From: a bacterium
GTDB lineage: Bacteria > NPL-UPA2 > JAUVJM01
Reading direction: 5' to 3'
Length of the DNA: 6,318 nucleotides
Assembly (NCBI GenBank): GCA_030596585.1
Contig: JAUVJM010000077.1
Location: 1 to 6,318 of the forward strand
In this document: one piece after another, positions 1 to 6,160 of the stretch
How the letters are laid out: each line of letters opens with the position of its first letter
How positions within the stretch are numbered: position 1 is the stretch's first letter
Position numbers and translations under genes: made by a program
The notes under the pieces: model-generated
Database searches by the model: none
Told to the model about the DNA's origin: nothing
The model's input: the letters and a program-made list of their open reading frames with translations, nothing else

Positions 1-1853
1 AACTTGTAACAAATCGTTACAAATATCCTCTGACCGATTTTTTCTCCCCAGGGATGTTCCCGGTGCTTGTCGTCTAAAAGGTTGTAAATGCTTAATGCGA
101 TTTCCATCTTCTCATCAAGAAATTCGCGTGCAACTCGTGCGTTAACAAGCGTGTATGAGTTAACACCTTCTCCAACTTCTTCCCAGAAAGTTTCGTCAAC
201 GTAGTGTGCCGTCAGGCTGGCGGAATAATCGTTTCCCATTTTCGCACGCAATCCTGCTGTCAGTTTGTGCTCGGGGGCTGATTCTACTCTCTCGTCCGTG
301 TCTTTGTTTGTCACTTCCTGATAAGAGTAGTTGAGAATGCCGGATATTCCGCTGGTAAAGAGGAAATCAAAACCCAGTTCTCCCCCGACACCTTCAGCTT
401 TGCCGATGTTCCGGTAGGTGTAATAAGGAATCTGTGTCGTAGAATAATCGGCGAATAGAATAAAGTCCTCATATTCATTCAAGAAGAGGTTCAGCGTGGT
501 TTTAACTTTCTCTCCAATGAAGGTCTGGTATTCGAACTCGTAGGCTGTCATCTCCTCTGGATCCAGTTCCTCATTTCCGTAAGCAAAGGCTGCCGGAATA
601 TAGAGGTAGGACTGAATGAAATGGGGATTCTTGAACGCGGTGCCGTATGTAAGGCGAAAGATATGTCTTTTTGCCGGGGTGTAAATAAGGCTGGCGCGGG
701 GACTCACTTCTTCGCCTGCGAGGGAGTGATGGTCGTAGCGTGCTCCCAGATTTAGAATCAGCTTCTCTGCCGGGCGTATCTCGCTGTCCAGGTATACTGC
801 CCAGAGGTCCTGTGTGTAATTCTCCTCGACCAGAGCACTTTCTATTCTGTTGTGCCGGTAACTGCCGCCGCAGGTAAGCATATGTTCTCTGCCAATGTGC
901 AATGAGCGCTGGATGTCCAGATCGTGGGTATCGGTTGAGATAGGGTAATCGGTTCCCATATACACCGTTTTCACGTCGACTCCGTTCCAGAAACATTGGA
1001 TATTGAGCGCGGAGGCATCATAGTTGAGTTTCACGTAATCTATGGTTCCGTCGTCCCTTTCAAAAAGACCTATCTTGGTCATTGTCTTTCCTTTGGACGA
1101 ATCAGCTCTTCCTGCCGATACGCTCAGCCGTGACATATCGCTGAGGGCGTAATCTGCCATGACCGATCCGTCAAAAGATTCAAGCCCTGTTTCATTCCCC
1201 GACCACTCATCAGCTTTCTTCCAATTAAGGGACAATTTATACCCGAACTCGTCACGCGTGCCGGCGTGGACGAGTGACCCATTCAGAGTCTTCCCTTCCC
1301 CTTCCCCTGCCACTGCCTTAACAAATGTGCCTTCTGACTCTTCGACACTTTTGGTTATAATATTGATTACGCCGGAGTAGGCATTTGCTCCGTAGATGGC
1401 AGAACCGGGTCCCCTGATGATTTCTATCCTTTTGATATCTTCGAGTGCAGCGGGGATCATAGTCCACGCAACAATGCCGTAGAAGTCAACATAGACAGGA
1501 CGTCTGTCAAGAAGCACCAGCATCTTATCCACACCGGGGATATTCATTCCGCGGGCACAGATATCATAGTCCGAAACGGATTTTGCCATTACGTCTATAC
1601 CGGGAACTGACCGGAAAAGTTCTGCCAGCTCGGTCGCGCCTGAGTTCTTGATGTCCTCGGCAGTGATGACGCTTACTGTCGAGGGGGCTTCGGTAATCAA
1701 TTGTTTTCTTCTTGATGCAATCGTAATGACAGGAATTTCCTCAAAGATGGAGAGCTCGGTGCCCCTGCCTCCCTCATCTGCCTGGACCTGCTGCCCAATG
1801 CCGCGTGATATGACAAGTCCGAGGCATAACAGAATTGTCATGTGCCTTTTCAT
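1..1853 (-). CDS. TonB-dependent outer-membrane receptor, second copy (3' end cut by window edge)
   Basis: A TonB-dependent receptor: a 22-strand outer-membrane barrel with an N-terminal plug that imports scarce ligands using TonB/ExbBD energy. My reading gives 617 uninterrupted codons plus two bases (TT), ending ...VTICYK. The first receptor in this cluster ends SYKF-stop, so only a terminal Phe and the stop are probably missing (about 618 aa, close to the BtuB size class). A signal peptide covers residues 1-25 (VQA before DE), a TonB-box-like stretch EEIPVITIAS lies near 38-47, and the plug spans about 46-168 with the family hallmark RIEIIRGPGSAIYGANAYSG. The barrel follows, including the conserved YGNEELDPEE segment. 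The ATG at 1853 is chosen because AAGGAG lies 9 bases upstream; the in-frame ATG at 1862 abuts that site. The gene starts one base after the sensor stop, so the two are probably translationally coupled. The ligand is unknown. Confidence 0.96.
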   Translation of the reverse strand, partial: MKRHMTILLCLGLVISRGIGQQVQADEGGRGTELSIFEEIPVITIASRRKQLITEAPSTVSVITAEDIKNSGATELAELFRSVPGIDVMAKSVSDYDICARGMNIPGVDKMLVLLDRRPVYVDFYGIVAWTMIPAALEDIKRIEIIRGPGSAIYGANAYSGVINIITKSVEESEGTFVKAVAGEGEGKTLNGSLVHAGTRDEFGYKLSLNWKKADEWSGNETGLESFDGSVMADYALSDMSRLSVSAGRADSSKGKTMTKIGLFERDDGTIDYVKLNYDASALNIQCFWNGVDVKTVYMGTDYPISTDTHDLDIQRSLHIGREHMLTCGGSYRHNRIESALVEENYTQDLWAVYLDSEIRPAEKLILNLGARYDHHSLAGEEVSPRASLIYTPAKRHIFRLTYGTAFKNPHFIQSYLYIPAAFAYGNEELDPEEMTAYEFEYQTFIGEKVKTTLNLFLNEYEDFILFADYSTTQIPYYTYRNIGKAEGVGGELGFDFLFTSGISGILNYSYQEVTNKDTDERVESAPEHKLTAGLRAKMGNDYSASLTAHYVDETFWEEVGEGVNSYTLVNARVAREFLDEKMEIALSIYNLLDDKHREHPWGEKIGQRIFVTICYK

Positions 1854-1854
1854 A

Positions 1855-3153
1855 TCATTCATCTCCTTTTTCTTTTTGTGCTCCATCTTCTGTCTTCTCC
1901 GGTGTCTTGTATTTTATGGGACGTCCAAGTTCCTTCAACAGTGAATTTATCTCTGCCTCTAAATGAATCATGTCCTTCTCGCGGCCGACTGTCAGCTTGT
2001 GGAATCTCTCCAGCCTTGCGGTATTTTTGGCGAGTTCACCGTAGGCTTTTTCCATCTTGTCCTTTGACAGTTCCATCTCTTCCATGAGCCTTTTTGTCTC
2101 CCGCATATCCTCGACGGTGCTGACGATACCTGCCAGGTTGCCTTCCTTATCCTTCATTACCGAACTGCTGAAGGAAACAGGGATTGTTTGTCCTCCTTTT
2201 GTAATATATGTCATATCCATGTTGCGGATGTATCCCCGTTTTATAAATTCTTGGAAGTTTTTACCGTGGAAAAAGGGTTTTTCTTCGAAAAGCATTTCTA
2301 CCGGTTTTCTTCGCAGTTCATCCTCTGTGTATCCGAGTAAATCCAACGTTGCCCGGTTCACATTCTTTATCCTGCCTTCACCGCCGGTCACGATCAAACT
2401 GTCAATCATCGATTCGATAATGTTGTCGGTATACTCCCGCGCGGCAACCAACTCATCTTGTGACTTCTGCAGTGCATCCGTCATCCGGTTGAACGAAATG
2501 GCAAGCTGGCCGATTTCGTCCTTGCTCCTGACCGGGACCTTGTATCCGAGTTCACCTGCCGCAATTTTTCTTGTCCCCACTACCAGTTTGTCAATAGGTT
2601 TGCCAAGGAAGATGCCCAGAAATAAAGAATTGGCAAGGATCGCGAAAATTACAGCGACACCGCAAGCCAGGATTATCGTCTGTTTTACCCTGCTCATTCT
2701 GCAGTTAAGTCCCGCCGGTGAAACTGCTAAGTGTATTCCGCCAATTTGCTCTCTTACCTTCCTGCCGCCGGGCAAGACCAGTTCTTCACCTTCGCCTGCT
2801 TCTGCATTTCTAATTGTAACGATGGCAGAGGTATATTGCCGGAGAGGTTCCACTTTTTTTGACCCTTCTTGAAAGAGAATGACTCCCTCCCTGTTTTTTA
2901 TCTCGCAGAAGACAATGTCTTTCTCTCTCAAAATCTCTCTTCCTAATTCGGAGATCGCCTCACCGTCTTCTATCAAAACTGGGTATTCGCTTCTGATGCT
3001 AAGGTAGGAGAGAAGAGAATTAATTCGCTCATCCAGTTCGAAAGTCAGGGAACGTTTTTCCTGTTTCAGAAAATAAAAGGTTGACAGGGATACGAAGAGA
3101 ACGATTACGCAGACAGTAATCAAACTGATTTTTTCAGCAATCTTTAAACTCAT
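1855..3153 (-). CDS. Membrane sensor protein with HAMP, PAS and coiled coil, no output domain
   Basis: Built like the sensing half of a histidine kinase. Transmembrane segment 1 is near residues 8-28, followed by a periplasmic region of about 130 residues (30-158, possibly Cache-like but not proven). Transmembrane segment 2 is near 159-181, with a HAMP linker at 183-235 (GKPIDKL, then DEIGQLAISFNRM). A PAS domain spans about 242-350 (NIIESMIDSLIV, VNRATLDLLGYTEDEL, ending GIVSTVEDM), and a charged coiled coil spans 352-410 (LERFHKLTVGREKDMI, INSLLKELG). I see no HisKA H-box, HATPase, GGDEF, EAL or MCP signalling tip. It ends in a polar tail and the next gene starts at once, so there is no room for a frameshifted kinase remnant. 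GAGGTG lies 8 bases before the ATG, which overlaps the binding-protein stop as ATGA. Role inferred: sensing the periplasmic ligand or its binding protein. The partner that carries the output is not in the window. Confidence 0.9.
   Translation of the reverse strand: MSLKIAEKISLITVCVIVLFVSLSTFYFLKQEKRSLTFELDERINSLLSYLSIRSEYPVLIEDGEAISELGREILREKDIVFCEIKNREGVILFQEGSKKVEPLRQYTSAIVTIRNAEAGEGEELVLPGGRKVREQIGGIHLAVSPAGLNCRMSRVKQTIILACGVAVIFAILANSLFLGIFLGKPIDKLVVGTRKIAAGELGYKVPVRSKDEIGQLAISFNRMTDALQKSQDELVAAREYTDNIIESMIDSLIVTGGEGRIKNVNRATLDLLGYTEDELRRKPVEMLFEEKPFFHGKNFQEFIKRGYIRNMDMTYITKGGQTIPVSFSSSVMKDKEGNLAGIVSTVEDMRETKRLMEEMELSKDKMEKAYGELAKNTARLERFHKLTVGREKDMIHLEAEINSLLKELGRPIKYKTPEKTEDGAQKEKGDE
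1863..1868 (-). promoter_or_regulatory. Shine-Dalgarno site deciding the start of the second receptor
   Basis: AAGGAG on the minus strand lies inside the last codons of the sensor gene, 9 bases before the ATG at 1853. A second in-frame ATG at 1862 touches this site directly and so cannot use it well. This favours the 1853 start. Sensor stop (TGA at 1857-1855) and receptor start are separated by a single T, an arrangement typical of reinitiation. Confidence 0.75.
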
Positions 3154-4073
3154 TTTCCAAACACCTCGCTTGCTTCTCTTACTACTTCATCGGAAATTTC
3201 CAGCCTCAATCTTTTAGCAGTCAAAAGGTTCAGCGAAAACATTGTTTTTCTTGGCGTTGGAGGCTGGATGCTCGCCGGCTTTTCGCCATTGAGTATTCTC
3301 AGGGCGATTTCCCCTGCCTGGACCCCGAGGTCTTCGTAATCGCACTCGAAAGAAATCAGCGCCCCTGCTTTGGTGTAGAATGAAGAAAGTCCGATGACCG
3401 GGAAGTTTTGCCTCAAACTTTCGAGCAATAGATACTCTACAGACTTGGGGGAATATATTCTTGAATCGGGGACCATCAAGAAACAATCTATCTGCCTGAA
3501 AATCTTCTTTACTGCGCCGGGCAGTTCTTTTTCGGAGGTGATTCTCATTTTGACGACTTCAATGCCCAGCATCGCGCACGCTTTTGATATTTCCCCGGAC
3601 AGCGAGTCCAAATCCGGAGAATGTATGAAGCCGACTCTTTTCATGTTCGGGATGATTCTCCAGGCGTTTTCCAGTTTGACTCCGGGCGAAATGTTCATGG
3701 ATACGCCCGTGATGTTTGAGCCGATGACCGTCCTGGGATTGAGAACCACCGAAAATACTATTGGAATGTTTCTTATTCTCTCCTTTGCTAATTTTGATGC
3801 TTTCGTGCCAAGGGTGAGGATTATATCGGGAGACTCCTCTTCTATTCTTGAGCAGACCGCTTCCGGCTTTTTCTCCATCAAGCTGTATTTGGAGATTTTC
3901 AACGGCACGTTCTCTTCATTAAGAAACTTCCTGAATCCTTCCCACGACTCTTTGTAAGCTTCCGTGTCGGATGAAAAGATGACTGAGACCGCCGCCTGCT
4001 CGGCTGCAAAACACAGAGCCGTAGAGAGCATCAACAGGCAGGAAAGACCGCACCGGAAGATTATCCTACTCAT
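3150..4073 (-). CDS. Periplasmic substrate-binding protein, ABC_sub_bind type
   Basis: A two-lobed periplasmic binding protein resembling the ABC_sub_bind family (Pfam PF04392), a family that includes predicted amino-acid-like binders; 307 aa is about the usual length. An N-terminal signal sequence (residues 1-23, ending ALCFA before AEQ) fits signal peptidase I. The Cys at 21 is preceded by TAL and is not a convincing lipobox, so a soluble periplasmic protein is likely. Family landmarks are PDIILTLGTKAS (82-93), IPIVFSVVLNP (103-113), NITGVSMNISP (120-130), VGFIHSPDLDS near 147-157, VIGLSSFYTKAGALISF (226-242), and YEDLGVQAGEIALRILNGEKP (246-266). It lies 26 bases after the first receptor gene and overlaps the sensor gene by 4 bases. 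No permease or ATPase gene accompanies it, which raises the possibility that it delivers ligand to the sensor. The start has no good Shine-Dalgarno of its own; see the minicistron at 4066-4089. Confidence 0.93.
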   Translation of the reverse strand: MSRIIFRCGLSCLLMLSTALCFAAEQAAVSVIFSSDTEAYKESWEGFRKFLNEENVPLKISKYSLMEKKPEAVCSRIEEESPDIILTLGTKASKLAKERIRNIPIVFSVVLNPRTVIGSNITGVSMNISPGVKLENAWRIIPNMKRVGFIHSPDLDSLSGEISKACAMLGIEVVKMRITSEKELPGAVKKIFRQIDCFLMVPDSRIYSPKSVEYLLLESLRQNFPVIGLSSFYTKAGALISFECDYEDLGVQAGEIALRILNGEKPASIQPPTPRKTMFSLNLLTAKRLRLEISDEVVREASEVFGK

Positions 4074-4089
4074 TTTCTGAATCGCACAT
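4066..4089 (-). CDS. Possible 7-codon minicistron (MCDSENE) before the binding-protein gene
   Basis: In the 26-base gap after the first receptor, an ATG at 4089 opens a seven-codon frame (M-C-D-S-E-N-E) ending with TAG at 4068-4066. AGGTGA lies 6 bases upstream of this ATG and overlaps the receptor stop codon. The TAG sits 3 to 5 bases past the first base of the binding-protein ATG (4073), in another frame. The binding-protein start itself has only weak purine content upstream, and no in-frame upstream ATG, GTG or TTG replaces it. The layout fits translational coupling by termination and reinitiation. Frames this short arise by chance, so translation is unproven and the peptide itself may have no role. 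Confidence 0.35.
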   Translation of the reverse strand: MCDSENE

Positions 4090-4095
4090 TTGAAT

Positions 4096-4101
4096 TCACC
4101 T
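4096..4101 (-). promoter_or_regulatory. Shine-Dalgarno AGGTGA better placed for the minicistron than for the binding protein
   Basis: AGGTGA overlaps the TAG stop of the first receptor. It lies 6 bases before the ATG at 4089 but 22 bases before the binding-protein ATG at 4073, too far for direct use. It is therefore either the ribosome entry site for the minicistron or, if the RNA folds, an entry site from which ribosomes shift to the true start. Confidence 0.5.
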
Positions 4102-5968
4102 AAAATTTGTAGCTTCCGCTTACGGTTATCCGGCGTCCGACCTTATCTCCTGTGTGCCATCCATCCGGGTTCGATTCATAGTGCTTGTTCTCAAACAGGT
4201 TGTAGGCGGCTATTGCTAATTCGAGATTATTATTAACACGATAGGCAATACAGGCGTCAACAACAACATAGGAATCTACCTTCGACGGCCCGGCTTTCAC
4301 CCGGCCGAATACCGGGTTGGATGTCAAATACGTCTCGTAGTACTCATCAACATAACGGAAAGCCGTGTTCCATGACCAACTGCCGGCGCTGGCTCTTAAC
4401 CCGCAGTTGAATTTGTTTTCCGGGTCAACGTGCAAATTGCCAAAATCGTCCCTGTGAATGTGCTGATAAGAATAGTTGGCAAACCCGGTTACCCGGCTTG
4501 TGAGCGCGAAGTCCAGTTCTAACTCGCCGCCATATTGATAGGCGTCGGTTATGTTTTTGGTAGGACCTGCTTGCGTGTTATCTATCAAATCCCGGTAGTC
4601 ATTATAAAACAGGGAGATGTTCAGTTTAGCTCTATCCGTCAGGCGGTTATAGTGGCTTAATTCATAAGAAGTAATCTTCTCTTCTTTCAGAGAGCGATTG
4701 CCCAGGGCAAAGGGATATACGGTGCCTTCGTTAGTCTGCTGGAAAAGAGAAGGTATGTAGTAACCGTTGGCAATCGTGAAACGAGTGCTCTGATTTTCTC
4801 CATGTTTGTAGATGATACTGCCTCTGCCAAGAGCAAGGTAATCAAGAAGAGAGTAATACTCACATCGTCCCCCCAGGGTAAAGATGAGCCGGTCACTGGC
4901 ATGGTATTCGTTTTCGATGTTTATGGCGTAATCTTCAACGCTGTGTTTTTCCGTTTTTCCCTCATTTTCTCCTTTGAGTCCTCCTACCTCCCAGGCAGTT
5001 AGCTTTGTGTATCCTCCGAAAGAGGTAATGTTTTGTCCCCTGCTCCGGGTACAGAGGAATTCCAGCTCACGGTTGGTATCATTCACACTGTAGGTGTCGT
5101 TCCAGAAAGTTTTTTCGTGGTTGTTGTGGAAATAACGGATCCAGAAACCGGGTCGGTCATGGCGTACGGAAACAAAGGTGGTTTCCGGACTGCACACCCG
5201 GGATATTACGTTCTCGGCGTCTGAGTAGCGGGAATCGAGAGAAAAGGACGATTCGTCGTCGGGATGGTATATTAACCTGCCGCCAAAATAATCGACGGAA
5301 AAACTGTCCCTTTCCTGCTCTATCTTCGGCGCTTCCCATTCTTCAGCTCCGCGATGGCCTCCTGTGAGACTGTAATCCAGATTCCCGCAGCTTCCGGCGT
5401 GAATAATGTTAGTGCGGATGGTATCCCAATTGCCGCCTGCCGCGTTTACCTGAGTTCCTTCTAATTGTTCCGGAGTTTTGGTTACAATGTTGATTACGCC
5501 GCTGAAGGCATTTCCTCCGTAGAATATTGCTCCCGGGCCTTTAATAATTTCTATGCGGTCAATTTCTTCCAGACCCAGCGGCGCCCAGTCGAGAAATATG
5601 TGATTAGCGTGGTACATAAAGACGTTGTTGCCGTCTATTGTAACCAGAACGTGGGATGTGTCGCAGAAACCGCGAATTCCAATAACGTGCTGACTCGTGT
5701 GGGATTCTCTTATGTCTATACCGGCGATAAACCTCAAGACGTCACCGACATTTGTCGCCCCGGATGCCTTGATCTCACTCGCAGTAACCACCGCCATACT
5801 GGAAGCGGCTTCGGTTAAGGGTTGTTCCCGTTTGGAGGAAGCAATTACCATTGGTATTTCCATAAAGAGAAGTTCCTCATCCATTCCGTCTGCTCGCAGT
5901 AAGTCATTGAAGCCGATACTCGCAACCAGAATCCCCGTTATTAGCGGAATCAATGTCATTTTTCTCAT
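4100..5968 (-). CDS. TonB-dependent outer-membrane receptor, first copy
   Basis: A complete 622-residue TonB-dependent receptor, in the BtuB size class. A signal peptide covers about residues 1-26 (LLRA before DG). A TonB-box-like stretch MEIPMVIASSK lies near 36-46, and the plug spans about 44-164 with GATNVGDVLRFIAGIDI, IGIRGF (96-101) and RIEIIKGPGAIFYGGNAFSG (138-157). The barrel runs to the end and closes with the aromatic terminal strand ITVSGSYKF, including the conserved ALGNRSLKEEKITSYEL segment and a NLFENKHYE motif near the C-terminus. GGAAG lies 6 bases before the chosen ATG; a later in-frame ATG at codon 4 is worse placed. It heads the four-gene cluster. The plug is unusually rich in histidine (H90, H94, H106, H120, H123), a feature lacking in the second receptor. 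The ligand cannot be assigned; cobalamin, a siderophore or another chelate are all open. Confidence 0.97.
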   Translation of the reverse strand: MRKMTLIPLITGILVASIGFNDLLRADGMDEELLFMEIPMVIASSKREQPLTEAASSMAVVTASEIKASGATNVGDVLRFIAGIDIRESHTSQHVIGIRGFCDTSHVLVTIDGNNVFMYHANHIFLDWAPLGLEEIDRIEIIKGPGAIFYGGNAFSGVINIVTKTPEQLEGTQVNAAGGNWDTIRTNIIHAGSCGNLDYSLTGGHRGAEEWEAPKIEQERDSFSVDYFGGRLIYHPDDESSFSLDSRYSDAENVISRVCSPETTFVSVRHDRPGFWIRYFHNNHEKTFWNDTYSVNDTNRELEFLCTRSRGQNITSFGGYTKLTAWEVGGLKGENEGKTEKHSVEDYAINIENEYHASDRLIFTLGGRCEYYSLLDYLALGRGSIIYKHGENQSTRFTIANGYYIPSLFQQTNEGTVYPFALGNRSLKEEKITSYELSHYNRLTDRAKLNISLFYNDYRDLIDNTQAGPTKNITDAYQYGGELELDFALTSRVTGFANYSYQHIHRDDFGNLHVDPENKFNCGLRASAGSWSWNTAFRYVDEYYETYLTSNPVFGRVKAGPSKVDSYVVVDACIAYRVNNNLELAIAAYNLFENKHYESNPDGWHTGDKVGRRITVSGSYKF

Positions 5969-6007
5969 CGTTTTCTTCCGTGTTTGGCAGAGCTACCCCC
6001 TGCAGTT

Positions 6008-6033
6008 GCGTAACGCTTTGGTTCTTCTCCAAA
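6008..6033. promoter_or_regulatory. Two adjacent small inverted repeats, possible operator
   Basis: GCGT-A-ACGC (6008-6016) is directly followed by TTTGG, a 7-base spacer, and CCAAA (6017-6033). They lie about 40 to 65 bases upstream of the first receptor start, where an operator or 5' UTR element would sit. The arms are short (4 and 5 bp), so chance is a fair explanation. No known regulator box (such as a Fur box) is recognisable here. Confidence 0.2.
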
Positions 6034-6043
6034 TTTGTAAATG

Positions 6044-6096
6044 TGTCATTCTGAGGAGCGTCAGCGCTTGTCCTCGAGCGAAGCGACGAAGAATCT
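6044..6096. repeat. Dispersed-repeat-like element, CATTCTGAGGAGCG ... GACGAAGAATCTC type
   Basis: The ends TGTCATTCTGAGGAGCG and AAGCGACGAAGAATCTC match a short repeat that I recognise as widespread in intergenic DNA of many environmental bacteria. This copy carries about 20 extra bases in the middle. The left half folds into an imperfect hairpin: GAGG pairs with CCTC (6053-6056 with 6072-6075), AGCG pairs with CGCT (6057-6060 with 6065-6068), with a 4-base loop and a 3-base bulge. Its copy number in this genome cannot be seen from one window. Confidence 0.6.
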
Positions 6097-6102
6097 CTTC
6101 CT

Positions 6103-6152
6103 GTCATTCCCGCCCCGTATCAAGTACGGGGTAAACTCCACCGGGAATCCAG
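6103..6152. repeat. Dispersed-repeat-like element with nested inverted repeats, ATTCCCG ... CGGGAAT type
   Basis: The outer arms ATTCCCG (6106-6112) and CGGGAAT (6142-6148) are perfect complements. Inside is a perfect 7-bp stem, CCCCGTA (6113-6119) with TACGGGG (6125-6131), around a 5-base loop. The outline GTCATTCCCG ... CGGGAATCCAG resembles REP/MITE-like repeats, including the ATTCCC/GGGAAT arms of the Neisseria dRS3 class. It begins 9 bases after the aroD stop, a usual place for such repeats. It may stabilise the 3' end of aroD mRNA, but no T-run follows, so it is not a standard intrinsic terminator. Confidence 0.65.
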
Positions 6153-6160
6153 TAGCAGTT

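Larger units (their letters stand above)
5969..6160. other. Spacer between aroD and the receptor cluster, mostly repeat DNA
   Basis: The 192 bases between the aroD stop and the first receptor ATG hold two dispersed-repeat-like elements (6044-6096 and 6103-6152) and two small inverted repeats nearer the receptor. I see no convincing sigma-70 or sigma-54 promoter. The best weak candidate on the minus strand is CTGACG, then TACAAA after a 19-base spacer, which I do not trust. There is no hairpin followed by a T-run, so no intrinsic terminator separates the cluster from aroD, and read-through from aroD is possible. Confidence 0.6.

Noticed and set aside
571..996. A 141-codon minus-strand frame
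   Set aside because: It lies wholly inside the second receptor gene in another frame, is Arg/Ser/Pro-rich and low in domain character, while the receptor frame is open throughout and matches a known family.
2057..2872. A 271-codon plus-strand frame
   Set aside because: It is antisense to the sensor gene, shows no recognisable domain, and its Ser/Ile/Leu-rich content is what the complement of a coding strand gives.
3394..3957. A 187-codon plus-strand frame
   Set aside because: It is antisense to the binding-protein gene, which has clear family motifs along the same stretch.
6034..6065. Sigma-70 promoter for the cluster (CTGACG, then TACAAA)
   Set aside because: The spacer is 19 bases and both boxes are poor matches; the -35-like part lies in repeat DNA.
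6113..6131. Intrinsic terminator for aroD
   Set aside because: The stem is strong, but no T-run follows on the minus strand; the nested outer arms fit a dispersed repeat better.
5697..6134. A 145-codon plus-strand frame crossing the start of the first receptor
   Set aside because: It is antisense to the signal peptide and plug and runs into repeat DNA; its tail is translated repeat sequence.
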